Positions 26,102 through 35,199 are shown, counted from the stretch's first letter. The stretch is 64,000 bases of DNA from Stenotrophomonas lactitubi (GCF_002803515.1 NZ_PHQX01000002.1:372001-436000), one strand, 5' to 3'. Numbers and translations: made by a program. The notes: generated by a model from the sequence alone, not told the origin.

Positions 26102-27316
26102 ATGATCGGCAGCGATCGTCCCCGCCTGGAATCTTCCGTGCCACCGAGCTGGCTTGCGTCCCTGCTGCGCCCCGCACCGGATTCGGCGGTGGCCGAACTG
26201 CTGCGGCGGGGCAAGTCGCCCTGGAGTGGTGCGATCCATCTGCTGTGGTCGGTCTGGATCTTCCTCACCCCGGTGCTCGGCAATGGCTTCACGCTGCGCT
26301 GGTTGTTGCTGACGCTGGCCAGCTATCCGTTGTTCCTGCTGTTCTATGCCAAGGTGATGCTGGCGCCACGGCACCACGCCTGGCGCTACGCGCTGGCCAT
26401 GATTGCGATGGCCCTTGTACTGCTGCCGTGGTATCCGTCGGGACTGAGCTACTTCGTGTTCGGCTGCGTGATGATCCGCATGAGCAGCCGCGGCGGTTGG
26501 TGGGTGTACCTGTTGCAGCTCACTGGCCTGAATCTCCTGTTCTGCAGCACCGCGCTCTACTTCGGTTATCCGTGGCAGGCCATGGTGTGGATGCCGGCGG
26601 TGTCGTTCATTGTCGGGCTGGTGGTGAACGTGGAGGCCTTGAGCCATCAGCGCGACGTCGCCCTTCAGCTGTCCCAGGATGAGGTGCGGCGCCTGGCGAC
26701 CACCGCCGAGCGCGAGCGCATCGGCCGTGATCTGCATGACCTGCTGGGGCATACGCTGTCATTGATCACGCTGAAGCTGGAACTGGCGCGCAAGCTGTAC
26801 GACCGCGATGACGCGCGTGCCCGGCAGGAAATCGGCGAGGCCGAGGACATTGCCCGCGAGGCGCTGGCACAGGTACGCAGTGCGGTCACCGGCATCCGCG
26901 CCAGCGACCTGGCCGGCGAACTGGCCTCGGCACGCCTGCTGCTGGAATGCCAACAGGTACACCTGCAGTACATGCCGCCGCCGCCGATGCCGGTGGAGGT
27001 AGAGCGTGGGCTGGCACTGGTGCTGCGCGAGGCGGCGACCAACATCGTGCGCCACGCGCAGGCGACCCGGGTGCAGGTGGATTTCATGCTTGAGGACCGA
27101 CAGTTGGCGATGCAGATACGCGATGACGGCCGTGGCGGCGTGCAGGCCGAAGGCAATGGATTGTGTGGCATGCGTGAGCGGGCAGCGGCGCTGGGTGGCC
27201 AGTTGACGCTGCAGTCGCCGCGCGGGGAAGGCACGGTGCTGACCGTGCGCGTGCCCCTGGTGGCCGCGACTACGCCGCTGTCGCCGGCATCGCTGGCACA
27301 GGGAGGCGCGGCATGA
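26102..27316 (+). CDS. DesK-like membrane sensor histidine kinase
   Basis: 404 residues. The N-terminal ~180 residues have about five transmembrane helices (WSGAIHLLWSVWIFLTPVL, LRWLLLTLASYPLFLLFYA, ALAMIAMALVLLPWY, YLLQLTGLNLLFCSTALY, VWMPAVSFIVGLVV). A HisKA_3 dimerisation domain follows with ERERIGRDLHDLLGHTLSL; the phospho-acceptor is H212. The HATPase part has LREAATNIVRHAQATRVQV (N box) and DDGRGG (G1 box). This is the NarL/DesK class of kinases. It is 6 bp from the ABC permease and overlaps its regulator by four bases, so the pair probably controls the exporter. Confidence 0.92.
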   Translation: MIGSDRPRLESSVPPSWLASLLRPAPDSAVAELLRRGKSPWSGAIHLLWSVWIFLTPVLGNGFTLRWLLLTLASYPLFLLFYAKVMLAPRHHAWRYALAMIAMALVLLPWYPSGLSYFVFGCVMIRMSSRGGWWVYLLQLTGLNLLFCSTALYFGYPWQAMVWMPAVSFIVGLVVNVEALSHQRDVALQLSQDEVRRLATTAERERIGRDLHDLLGHTLSLITLKLELARKLYDRDDARARQEIGEAEDIAREALAQVRSAVTGIRASDLAGELASARLLLECQQVHLQYMPPPPMPVEVERGLALVLREAATNIVRHAQATRVQVDFMLEDRQLAMQIRDDGRGGVQAEGNGLCGMRERAAALGGQLTLQSPRGEGTVLTVRVPLVAATTPLSPASLAQGGAA

Positions 27317-27915
27317 TCCGCATCCTGCTGGCCGAGGATCAGGCGATGGTGCGTGGCGCGCTGTCGGCGCTGCTGGGCTTGGAACCGGATATCGAGGTAC
27401 TGGGCAGTGCAGCCGACGGCGAAGCCGCGTGGCGCATGCTGCAGCAGCTGCAGCCGGACATCCTGGTCACCGACATTGAAATGCCCGGGCTGAGCGGGCT
27501 GGAGCTGGCCCAGCGCATCGCCCGCCATGAACTGCCGATCAAAGTGGTGATCGTGACCACCTTCGCCCGCGCCGGTTTCCTGCGCCGTGCATTGGAAGCA
27601 GGCGTGCTGGGCTATCTGTTGAAGGATGCACCGGCCGAGAACCTGGCCGAGGCGCTGCGCAAGGTGAAGCAGGGCATCCGCGCGATCGACCCGCAGTTGG
27701 CGCTGGATGCGTGGTCGCAGGCCGATCCGCTGACCGACCGCGAGCGCCGCGTGCTGCGCCTGGCGGGCGAGGGCCGCACCGCCAGCGAGATCGCCGAGCA
27801 GCTGGGGCTGTCACACGGCACAGTGCGCAATTACCTGTCCGAATGCATCGGCAAGCTGGGCGTGGCCAACAGGATCGAGGCGTATCGGCTGGCGCGGCAG
27901 AAGGGGTGGTTGTAG
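27313..27915 (+). CDS. DesR-like LuxR-family response regulator
   Basis: 200 residues. Receiver domain residues 1-120 with acidic pair E8/D9 and phospho-acceptor D54 (LVTDIEMPG), T in VIVTTFARAGF and K in LLKDAPAEN. C-terminal LuxR helix-turn-helix: LTDRERRVLRLAGEGRTASE, IAEQLGLSHGTVRNYLSECI, KLGVANRIEAYRLARQKGWL. The closest family form is DesR/YvfU, partners of kinases like the one encoded upstream (overlap ATGA). Likely autoregulates the four-gene ABC operon. Followed by the long inverted repeat. Confidence 0.92.
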   Translation: MIRILLAEDQAMVRGALSALLGLEPDIEVLGSAADGEAAWRMLQQLQPDILVTDIEMPGLSGLELAQRIARHELPIKVVIVTTFARAGFLRRALEAGVLGYLLKDAPAENLAEALRKVKQGIRAIDPQLALDAWSQADPLTDRERRVLRLAGEGRTASEIAEQLGLSHGTVRNYLSECIGKLGVANRIEAYRLARQKGWL

Positions 27916-28181
27916 CGGCGGCCTGCTTTTCCCGGTGATGTCATTTCCGCGACCGCGGGGGGGTGTCACTTTCTTTGCGCGCAAAGAAAGTAACCAAAGA
28001 AACGCTCCGCCGGCCGCGAGCCGGCGTGCTTCGCACGCCGGTGCCCTGCGCTTCTCGGTGAATCAGGGGACGGCGCCGAACTCGCTGCGCTCAGACATCG
28101 GCGCCTCTACGCCCCTGATTCCCCTGCGATGCTCGGCTCGCTAGAAGGCGGACCCAACGTCAAAAGCCGATGTTGCACCCA

Positions 28182-28236
<55 letters not shown>

Positions 28237-28561
28237 CCTTGCCCCTCCCGTCCGCCTTCAAGCGAGCCGAGCACCGCAGGTCCGGCGAGGGCGCAGAGGC
28301 GCGGGTGTCTGAGCGCAGCGAGTTCCCGCGCCGTCCCTCGACGGACCGAGGAGCGCAGGGCACCGGCGTGCGAAGCACGTCGGCTCGCGGTCGGCGGAGC
28401 GTTTCTTTGGTTACTTTCTTGATGGCGCACATCCATGTGCGCCACCCTACGGGCCGGCTACGCCGTTCCGCGCTGCTCCTGCAGCGCGGTGCACGAGCAA
28501 AGAAAGTGACACCTCCCCGCAGTCGCGGAAATGACCCGCCGGGAACAACCGGCGAACCCAG

Positions 28562-29098
28562 TCAATCCTTCCCGCGTGCCATCGCCTGGAACACGCCATC
28601 GCGGCGCACCCACAGGTGGAACAGCGCCGCACCCACGTGCATCAGCACCGTGGCGAACAACACATAGGCCAGCAGACTGTGCGCATTGCGCAGCGCGGCG
28701 TACAGCGCCGGGGTGTGCGGCACGATCGGTGGCAGGTGCAGGCCACCGCCCAGCACGATCGGGTAGCCGCCGGCCGACAGCATCGCCCAGCCGATCAGCG
28801 GCATCGCCAGCATCAACGCGTACAGCATCCAGTGCGAAGCCTTCGCCGCCAGCACCTGCCATGCGGGAAGATCCGCCGGCAGCGGTGGTGGACGGTGGCG
28901 CAGGCGGTTGTACAGGCGCAGCACCACCAGCAGCAGGATGGCGATGCCCAGCGGCCGGTGCAGGTCGATCAGCATCGGCCGCAGGTGCAGCGAGGCGACC
29001 ATGGTCACGCCGACGAACAGCATCGCGATGATCATCAGCGCCATGGACCAGTGCAGCACCCGGGCGAGCAGGTTGAAGTGGCCGTTGCCGGTGTTCAT
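28562..29098 (-). CDS. Cytochrome b561-family membrane haem protein
   Basis: 178 residues with four transmembrane helices: ARVLHWSMALMIIAMLFVGV, IDLHRPLGIAILLLVVLRLY, ASHWMLYALMLAMPLIGWAML and LLAYVLFATVLMHVGAALFH. Haem-ligand histidines are placed as in bacterial b561 (H16 in RVLHW, H in DLHRPLG, H in ASHWML, H in VLMHVG). Such proteins pass electrons between quinol and periplasmic partners. Its ATG overlaps the stop of the catalase gene by four bases, making a catalase-cytochrome pair. It ends next to the long inverted repeat. Confidence 0.9.
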   Translation of the reverse strand: MNTGNGHFNLLARVLHWSMALMIIAMLFVGVTMVASLHLRPMLIDLHRPLGIAILLLVVLRLYNRLRHRPPPLPADLPAWQVLAAKASHWMLYALMLAMPLIGWAMLSAGGYPIVLGGGLHLPPIVPHTPALYAALRNAHSLLAYVLFATVLMHVGAALFHLWVRRDGVFQAMARGKD

Positions 29099-30201
29099 TG
29101 CGCAGCCTCCTTCGGTTGCTCGACGTTGCCGCTGGCGCGCTCGCGTTCGCGGCGGTTGAAGGATTGCGAATACACCGCCGAGCGTGCAGCCAGGATCGGG
29201 TCGTCACTGCCGCGCACGCCGCTGGGCACGATCAGCGGATCGAAGTTGAGCTGGCCGCAGGCACCTTCTTCCTGCGACTGCATGCGGTCGAGGCTGAGCA
29301 CACCGGCCACCACCTGATCGCGCGATTCCGGCCACGGCACCGAGGGGTCATCGATGGCATCGCCGGGCGCAGCCAGGCTGACCACCAGGTTCCAGCGCAC
29401 CGGGCCGGTGGCCAGGCGTTGCTGCAGTTCCTGGCTGAGGAAATCGACGTTGGCCTGCTTGCGTGCGTCCGCATCCATCTCCACCACCGCTGCCTGCGGC
29501 TGCCAGCGCCAGCGCACCGCGCGCTTCTGTCCCTGCGCGTTGGTGAACCAGAAGCTGTTGACGCTGTTGAAGGTGGTGTTGGCCCAGCTGCTGGTCCACG
29601 GTGCGCTCTTGGCCCACTGCTGGAACGCCTGCGCGCTGGGGTATTTCGCCAGCACGGCAGCCATCTTCTGCGGGTCGGGCTTGCCGGTGGCGGGGTCCGG
29701 AATCTGCGCGCGGGTCTGCTCGTAGAAGGCCTCGGCAGTGGGCACGGCGAAGAACGGGAAGCTGTTCATCGCCATCCGCCATTCCTGGCCATCATCGCTG
29801 ACCATCTGCACCGCGATGCTGCGTACCCGTGCGGTGTTGTCGGCGCCGTAGGGGTCACCGCCGCCGATCGACAGGCGGCCCATCACCGGCACGCGCGCCT
29901 GCGAGAACACCCTCGCACTGGACAGCGTGGGTGCCTGCGCGCTGGGTTCGAACCAACCGCTCACGCACACGCCCTTGCTGTGCGCGCGGCGGAAGCCGGG
30001 ATGCGCAGGGCCGGTGGCCTCGATGGTGTCGGTGAAGCGCTGAGCGGTCAGCCGGTCGCGGCCGATCCAGCCGGCCAGCCAGGCGAAAGCGAGGGCGACG
30101 ATGCCCAGGATCAGCGCGATCAGGGCGATCCAGGGCAGCGGTGAATGCCTGCGCGGTGACTGCGGCCCTTGGCCGGCGCGGGTGTAGCGGAAGAGCGACA
30201 T
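29095..30201 (-). CDS. Membrane-anchored catalase-family peroxidase
   Basis: 368 residues from ATG 30201 (MSLFRYTRAGQG). An N-terminal anchor helix (PWIALIALILGIVALAFAWL) precedes a minimal catalase core: FTDTIEATGPAHPGFRRAHSKGV contains the distal histidine segment (RAH.KG), then VRSIAVQMVSDDGQEWRMAMNSFPFF, NSFWFTNAQGQKRAVRWRW, and the proximal Tyr region near ARSAVYSQSFNRRERER. At ~370 residues it matches the small 'catalase-related peroxidase' (SrpA-like) group rather than full KatA/KatE. The anchor places it in the periplasm, coupled by ATGA overlap to the cytochrome b561 gene, which suggests quinol-driven peroxide reduction. Confidence 0.88.
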   Translation of the reverse strand: MSLFRYTRAGQGPQSPRRHSPLPWIALIALILGIVALAFAWLAGWIGRDRLTAQRFTDTIEATGPAHPGFRRAHSKGVCVSGWFEPSAQAPTLSSARVFSQARVPVMGRLSIGGGDPYGADNTARVRSIAVQMVSDDGQEWRMAMNSFPFFAVPTAEAFYEQTRAQIPDPATGKPDPQKMAAVLAKYPSAQAFQQWAKSAPWTSSWANTTFNSVNSFWFTNAQGQKRAVRWRWQPQAAVVEMDADARKQANVDFLSQELQQRLATGPVRWNLVVSLAAPGDAIDDPSVPWPESRDQVVAGVLSLDRMQSQEEGACGQLNFDPLIVPSGVRGSDDPILAARSAVYSQSFNRRERERASGNVEQPKEAAQ

Positions 30202-30365
30202 GGTCGGAGTCCTGCCTTCACGGACGTGTGGGTGGGCGACCACCACATCCTCGCAGAACCCGGCCGGAGCCGAAATTCAATTTTTCGTCAGATTTGCCGG
30301 GTGATGCGGTGCCGACCAAGGCCGGCACCCACCGGAATTGCGGATCAGCACCCGCCCCGGCATCG

Positions 30366-30388
30366 GCAGCGCCGGGCCATGCCCGGCG
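30366..30388. repeat. SMAG-like palindrome with altered head (GCAG)
   Basis: GCAG followed by CGCCGGGCCATGCCCGGCG, same core as 16097-16119; located seven bases before the stop codon region of the aminopeptidase gene. A looser palindrome (GGTGCCGACCAAGGCCGGCACC) lies near 30309. Confidence 0.7.
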
Positions 30389-30394
30389 GCTGCA

Positions 30395-31762
30395 TCAGGC
30401 GTAACGCGCTTTCAGCATCGCCCAGGCCGAACGCAGGGCGAGGGCTTCGCCACCGGCCGGGCGGCCCGGGCGCTCGCCATCGTTCCAGGCATACACGTCC
30501 AGATGTGCCCAGCGCTGGCCATCTTCCAGGAAGCGTTCCAGGTACAGCGCGGCGGTCACCGAGCCGGCCATGCGCGAACCGGCGTTGGCCAGGTCGGCGA
30601 TGCCGCTGCTCAGGTAACGCAGGTACGGGCGCCACAGCGGCATGCGCCACACCGGGTCGCGGGTGGCGTCGCCAGCCTGCAGCCACTGCTGGGCAACCGT
30701 GTCATCGTTGCTGAACAGCGCCGGCAGATCAGGACCCAGCGCGATGCGTGCCGCGCCGGTCAGGGTGGCGAAGTCCAGCACAAGGTCCGGCTTCTGCTCA
30801 CCGGCGAAGGTCAGCGCGTCGCACAGGATCACTCGGCCTTCGGCGTCGGTGTTGTCGATTTCCACGCTCAGGCCCTTGCGGGTGGCGATCACTTCGCCCG
30901 GACGGAAGGCATCCGGGCCGATCGCATTTTCCACCGCCGGAACCAGCAGCGTCAGGCGCACCGGCAACTGCTGGGCCATCACCAGCCCGGCCAGTGCCAG
31001 CGCGTGTGCGGCGCCGCCCATGTCCTTCTTCATGTTGCGCATGCCATCGGCCGGCTTGATATCCAGGCCGCCGGTATCGAAGCACACGCCCTTGCCGACC
31101 AGCGCCAGCGCCGGGTCGGACGCCTTGCCCCAGCGCAGCACGATCAGCCGCGGCGCGCGGTGCGAGGCGCGGCCCACGGCATGGATGGCGGGGAAGTTCT
31201 GCGCCAGCAGTTCGTCGCCGGTGATGGCTTCAACCTGCGCGCCGTGCGCTTCAGCCAGGGCACGCGCGGCGTCTTCCAGCTGCTGCGGGCCCATGTCTTC
31301 GGTCGGCGTGTTGACCCAGTCACGCACGCGCAGGCTGGCGGCGATCAGGTCGGCCACCTCGCCGGTCGGTGCGGCAACCAGCTGGGCCGGCGTGCGGTTG
31401 CGCTTGCGGTAGCGGTCGAAGCGGTAGCTGCCCAGGCCCCAGCCCAGCTGCAGCAGCGCCTGTTCGGCGGCCGGCAGTTCGCTGGCCAGCTGCCACACGC
31501 TGCCTTCCGGCAGGGCATGCGGTGCATGGGCGTAGCTGTAGGCATCGGCGCGATCGCCGACGCCGATCACCGCGCCCGCCAGGCCATCGGCGCCGGGCAG
31601 CAGCGCAACCGAATGCGCGCCGGCAGTGAACCCCTGCGACTTCAACCACGCCTGGGTTGCAGCGGACTGGCTGTTCTTCCACGCCTCGAACTGGCTGCGG
31701 TCCAGCACGTGCAACGGCAGCGCGGCGGTGGTGTCGGCGGTGAAACCAGTGATCTCGCTCAT
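30395..31762 (-). CDS. M17 leucyl aminopeptidase family protein
   Basis: 455 residues. The M17 active site is intact: GKGVCFDTGGLDIK (K224, D229), NMKKDMGG (D247 region) and the family signature NTDAEGR (304-310); LDFATLTGA and the arginine-containing loop also fit. The length is slightly short of PepA (~490) because of a shorter N-terminal domain, as in the PepB/LAP-like cytosolic group. It removes N-terminal residues from peptides using two metal ions. It starts three bases after the HAD phosphatase stop codon on the same strand, so the two form an operon. Confidence 0.93.
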   Translation of the reverse strand: MSEITGFTADTTAALPLHVLDRSQFEAWKNSQSAATQAWLKSQGFTAGAHSVALLPGADGLAGAVIGVGDRADAYSYAHAPHALPEGSVWQLASELPAAEQALLQLGWGLGSYRFDRYRKRNRTPAQLVAAPTGEVADLIAASLRVRDWVNTPTEDMGPQQLEDAARALAEAHGAQVEAITGDELLAQNFPAIHAVGRASHRAPRLIVLRWGKASDPALALVGKGVCFDTGGLDIKPADGMRNMKKDMGGAAHALALAGLVMAQQLPVRLTLLVPAVENAIGPDAFRPGEVIATRKGLSVEIDNTDAEGRVILCDALTFAGEQKPDLVLDFATLTGAARIALGPDLPALFSNDDTVAQQWLQAGDATRDPVWRMPLWRPYLRYLSSGIADLANAGSRMAGSVTAALYLERFLEDGQRWAHLDVYAWNDGERPGRPAGGEALALRSAWAMLKARYA

Positions 31763-31765
31763 GCG

Positions 31766-32494
31766 TCAGGTACTCCGGGATTCGTCAGCGTCGGCGGCGT
31801 CGAGGTTGGCATCGAGCCAATCGGCCAGGCCGGTGAGAGTGTCGAACTGCAGGTCAGGCTGCAGCTGCGGATGGTTCCAGGTGGCCGCTTCGCGGTTGAT
31901 CCAGCAGCCGCGCAGGCCGGCAGCCATCGCGCCGGCCACGTCCATCTCGACGTGGTCGCCCACGTGCAGCACCTGCGCCGGGGCGACGCCCAGGCGGTCG
32001 CAGGCGGCGTGGAAAATGCTCGCTTCGGGCTTGGCCGCGCCATGCTCGCGCGCGCCCAGCTGGAAACTGAAGTGATGGGCCAGGCCGATCCGTTCCAGGT
32101 CGGCGTTGCCGTTGCTCAACGCGGCCACCGGCACCCGCGCGGCGATCCGCGCCAGGGCGTCGAGCGCATCGGGGTAGCACTCCACCTGGTTGCGCGCGGC
32201 GTAGAACACTTCATACGCCGGTTCCAGAAGATCCAGGCTGGCGCCACTGTTTTCCAGCGCCTCCTGGATCGTCAGCCGGCGCAGCGCGCTCAGGTCGAAA
32301 TGCAGGTGGGGGTTGTCGCGGAACGAGCGCTCGCGCAGTTCGCGCATGGCCGCCACCGGATACATTGCGGCGGTGGCGGGGCTGTGTTCACGCATCCAGT
32401 CGAACAGGACCTGGTCGATGCGGGCGCCGATCGGAGCGAACGGCCACAGCGTATCGTCGAGGTCGAGGGTAATGGCAAGGACAGGAAATTTCAC
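31766..32494 (-). CDS. HAD-family hydrolase (YigB/FMN phosphatase-like)
   Basis: 242 residues. HAD motif I is ITLDLDDTLW (nucleophile D11, D13), motif II is AALSNGN, motif III the lysine in AAKPEASIF, and motif IV HVGDHVEMDVAGA. The cap domain is helical and inserted after motif I, as in YigB. Homologues dephosphorylate FMN or other small phosphates. The gene precedes the M17 aminopeptidase gene in a two-gene unit. Confidence 0.9.
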   Translation of the reverse strand: MKFPVLAITLDLDDTLWPFAPIGARIDQVLFDWMREHSPATAAMYPVAAMRELRERSFRDNPHLHFDLSALRRLTIQEALENSGASLDLLEPAYEVFYAARNQVECYPDALDALARIAARVPVAALSNGNADLERIGLAHHFSFQLGAREHGAAKPEASIFHAACDRLGVAPAQVLHVGDHVEMDVAGAMAAGLRGCWINREAATWNHPQLQPDLQFDTLTGLADWLDANLDAADADESRST

Positions 32495-32508
32495 CCCGCC
32501 ATTCTACG

Positions 32509-32545
32509 CCTGCCCGCGCGCGCTTTCATGCGCGCGACGGGCAGG
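32509..32545. terminator. Strong hairpin (15 bp, one bulged A)
   Basis: CCTGCCCG plus CGCGCGC (32509-32523) pairs with GCGCGCG and CGGGCAGG (32530-32545) except for one bulged A at 32537; loop TTTCAT. It stands between the reverse-strand gene ending at 32563 and the HAD gene. No T run, so it may act as a terminator or an mRNA-stabilising stem. Confidence 0.6.
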
Positions 32546-32562
32546 GGGCGCTGCAGGGTGCG

Positions 32563-33030
32563 TCAGCGCAGGTCGTAGGAGCAGCCGATGGTGGTCTGGC
32601 CGTCGAACCGCTGCACATCCAGGTTGTGCCGGCCCACTTCCCGCGTGTAGCTGCCTGCCACTGGGTCGGACAGCTTCGCCAGTGCCGCGATCTGTTCGAC
32701 GCTGGCGGTGCTGAAGTACGCGGTGAAACTGTCGACGCCATCCTCGCCGCTGTCGCCGTCGTACGCCTGCAGGCGGTTCACTGGCTGGCCCAGCACCATC
32801 AGCGGCGTGGTCAACAGGAACTCACCGCTGGACTCCCCGTCTTCCGCCCGCAGCGGCGGCGGCGCCAGCAGCTGGGCGATCGTTTCGAACTGCTTGGGGC
32901 TGAGGTGGCGCTGGCAGGTGACCGCTTCGACCAGCTGGGCACGCGCCTGCTCGATTGCCGGCGGCGTCGCGGCGAAAGCAGGGGTGGCAAGGCAGGCGAG
33001 GGCGAGGCAACGTGTGGCGAACGAGGTCAT
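32563..33030 (-). CDS. Secreted hypothetical protein
   Basis: 155 residues with signal peptide MTSFATRCLALACLATPAFA. The mature part begins with a helix containing one Cys (AVTCQRHL), followed by a beta-rich portion (GEFLLTTPLMVLGQPVNRL, DGVDSFTAYFSTASVEQ) and ends with a second Cys (TTIGCSYDLR), so a single disulphide between the ends is possible. No family recognised. It is monocistronic, lying between the AI-2E transporter gene and the 32509 hairpin. Confidence 0.7.
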   Translation of the reverse strand: MTSFATRCLALACLATPAFAATPPAIEQARAQLVEAVTCQRHLSPKQFETIAQLLAPPPLRAEDGESSGEFLLTTPLMVLGQPVNRLQAYDGDSGEDGVDSFTAYFSTASVEQIAALAKLSDPVAGSYTREVGRHNLDVQRFDGQTTIGCSYDLR

Positions 33031-33100
33031 CCGAACGGATCCATCCGAAAAAAGGGGGAGTATTCTGCCAGCTCTGCCCTTGTTTCCGGCCCTGGCCCGC

Positions 33101-34207
33101 TCACTCCAGCAAGCGCGCCCAGCCCTGCATGCCCTCCAGTCGTGCCAACACCAGCTTGATGCAGACCAGCAGCGGCACCGCCAGCAGCAGGCCGATCATG
33201 CCCCAGGCCCAGCCGAACACCATCAGCGCCAGGATCAGCACCAGCGGTGACAGTTTCATCTGCCGGCCAAGCACGATCGGCGTCACCATCTGCCCTTCCA
33301 GGGTATGCAGGGTCAGGTAGGCGGCCGCAGGCAGCAGCGCCTGCAGCGGGTCGCGGAACTCGACGAAGCCCATCAGCAGCATCAATGCCACGCCGAGCAG
33401 CGGGCCGACATAGGGCGCGAAATTCAGCAGCGCCGCGACGGTGCCCCACAGCAGGGCCTCCTGCAGGCCGATGCCCAGCAGCATCAGCACGCCGGCCAAC
33501 AGCAGGCCGACCACGGTGTTGATCACGCTGATGGTCAACACGTAGCGCGATACCTCATGCTCGATCGAGCGCAGGATATCGCTGGTAAATCGCTGCTGCT
33601 GCCGGTTCGGGAACAGGGCGATCGCCGCGCGCTGCAGGCTCTGGCCGTAGATCATGAAGAACAATGTCAGCAGCACCACGGCCAGCACCGAGGCGGCCAG
33701 CCGCGGCGCGCGCGTGAGCATGCGGTACGGATCGTCCAGCTGGGTGCGGATCACCTGCACCTTGCGGTTGCCGTCGCCGCCGGCCACGCGCGCGAAATTC
33801 TCCGCCGCCTGGTTGGCCTGCTGCACCGGCTTGGTCAGGTCCTGCACCTGGCGCGCGACCTTGCGCAGCTGCTGCGGTGCTTCCTGTGCCCAGTCCATCG
33901 CCGGGCCGATCAGCTGCACCGCCAATGCACCGGTCACGCCCAGTCCGGCACCCAGCACCAGCAGGGCGCCGAGCGCGCGCGGAATCCACAGCTTCTGCAG
34001 CAGCCGCAGGATCGGGTTGCCGACCAGGGCGAAGAACATCGCCAGCAGGACGGGCAGGATGATGTCCTGCGCCGCCCACAGGGTGAACGCCACGGCCAGG
34101 GTCGCCAGTATCACCAGCGACATCGGGCCACGTGGGCGCGGGGCGGGGGGCAGCGGTGCGGGGGCGTCCGGCGCAGGCGACGACGGGGACAACAGGGACT
34201 CGCTCAT
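33101..34207 (-). CDS. AI-2E family transporter (PerM/YdiK-like)
   Basis: 368 residues. After a Pro/Ala-rich N-terminus there are eight transmembrane helices in the family arrangement: PMSLVILATLAVAFTLWAA, LPVLLAMFFALVGNPILR, a long extracytoplasmic loop (residues ~115-175), LAASVLAVVLLTLFFMIYG, and the C-terminal set with LNFAPYVGPLLGVALMLL and VLGRQMKLSPLVLILALMV. Members have been linked to Na+/H+ antiport, permease functions or AI-2 release; the name does not prove AI-2 export. Single gene. Confidence 0.9.
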   Translation of the reverse strand: MSESLLSPSSPAPDAPAPLPPAPRPRGPMSLVILATLAVAFTLWAAQDIILPVLLAMFFALVGNPILRLLQKLWIPRALGALLVLGAGLGVTGALAVQLIGPAMDWAQEAPQQLRKVARQVQDLTKPVQQANQAAENFARVAGGDGNRKVQVIRTQLDDPYRMLTRAPRLAASVLAVVLLTLFFMIYGQSLQRAAIALFPNRQQQRFTSDILRSIEHEVSRYVLTISVINTVVGLLLAGVLMLLGIGLQEALLWGTVAALLNFAPYVGPLLGVALMLLMGFVEFRDPLQALLPAAAYLTLHTLEGQMVTPIVLGRQMKLSPLVLILALMVFGWAWGMIGLLLAVPLLVCIKLVLARLEGMQGWARLLE

Positions 34208-34274
34208 CGACGCACCGACCGGGAAGAGAAGCCCATTATCGGCCCGCCGCGATCAACGCGGCGGGTAAGGATCG

Positions 34275-34724
34275 TCAACGTTCGGACAATTCGGTGGCCG
34301 CTTCGGCCGGACGCGGCCCACGCAGCTCCGAGTCGGGCTCGGGCGCAGGTGCCGGCTGCGCTGCCGGTCGTGCCGCTGCGGGAGGCGGCTGCCCGGTGGC
34401 TTCATCCGCCTGCTCGGCGGCATCGTCTGCGGTTTCTGCCGCCTGCGCCGCCACCACGGTGGCAAACGCGGCCTGCGCGCTGGCGAACAGGCTGGAAACA
34501 GAGCCCACCATCTGCAGCCAACGCGCACCGTTGACCTCGCCCGGAACCTCCAGCTTGCCGGCGATGAAACCGCCGGCCAGACCGACCACCACGATGCGCA
34601 GTGGCGACCAGCCCTGTCGCCAGACCTGGCTGAGCACGCCCCAGTTGCCCTGGGTTTCGCCGATGCGTACGGCCATCACCTGTTCGCAGCGCTTCACCCG
34701 CCGCTGCAGTGCACCGAACTTCAT
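34275..34724 (-). CDS. Hypothetical membrane protein at the YqjK position of a yqjDE-like operon
   Basis: 149 residues. The N-terminus is charged (MKFGALQRRVKRCEQVMAVR); the middle has a hydrophobic segment LRIVVVGLAGGFIAGKLEVP and a second weaker one (ARWLQMVGSVSSLFASAQAA), then an acidic Pro/Ala-rich tail. The start overlaps the stop of the YqjE-like gene by four bases. It fills the third-gene place that YqjK has in enterics but is not clearly homologous. Confidence 0.7.
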   Translation of the reverse strand: MKFGALQRRVKRCEQVMAVRIGETQGNWGVLSQVWRQGWSPLRIVVVGLAGGFIAGKLEVPGEVNGARWLQMVGSVSSLFASAQAAFATVVAAQAAETADDAAEQADEATGQPPPAAARPAAQPAPAPEPDSELRGPRPAEAATELSER

Positions 34725-35191
34725 GGCTTGCCCTCCGGAATCTGCACGCCGGCATCGGGATCATCATCGGTGGGCTCATCGAACAGGCCCAACCGGGACA
34801 ACTGGCGCCGGGTGGCGTGCATGCCGGTGTGGTGGAAGAAGTACGAAACCCGCCAGATCGCATAGCCGGTGACGGCCAGGCTCAGCAACGAGGTGATCAG
34901 CAGCGCCTGCAGCCAGCTCAGGCCGAAGCTCTGCAGCAGGGCGATCAGGGTGGCGGCCATCAGCAGCCACGCCGAGGCGCCGAACACGATGGCGACGCCG
35001 GCCCAAGCCAACGCACGCCCGAACGCGCTGCGAGCAAGCGCGAAGTCCGCCGACGCCAACCGGCGCAGCGAACGCAGCGAGTGCTTGGCCGAATCGACGG
35101 TCGCCCGGCCGGCAGCGCCGACCTGGCGGATGCTCTCGTCCAACGGCGGCGTGGCCGCCGGATCGGGACGTTGCGTGGTGTCTTCGCTCAC
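34721..35191 (-). CDS. YqjE-like membrane protein (phage holin family/DUF1469-type)
   Basis: 156 residues. A charged N-terminus (RATVDSAKHSLRSLRRLASADFAL) is followed by two helices, GVAIVFGASAWLLMAATLIALL and LLITSLLSLAVTGYAIW, and a hydrophilic tail. This hairpin layout is that of YqjE, often labelled 'phage holin family' without phage connection. It is 8 bp downstream of the YqjD-like gene and overlaps the next gene (ATGA). Confidence 0.8.
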   Translation of the reverse strand: MSEDTTQRPDPAATPPLDESIRQVGAAGRATVDSAKHSLRSLRRLASADFALARSAFGRALAWAGVAIVFGASAWLLMAATLIALLQSFGLSWLQALLITSLLSLAVTGYAIWRVSYFFHHTGMHATRRQLSRLGLFDEPTDDDPDAGVQIPEGKP

Positions 35192-35199
35192 GCCGCAGC

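Noticed and set aside
34721-35191. Possible prophage remnant because of the holin-family label
   Set aside because: The gene is a YqjE-type membrane protein inside a YqjD-like operon; no other phage gene is present.
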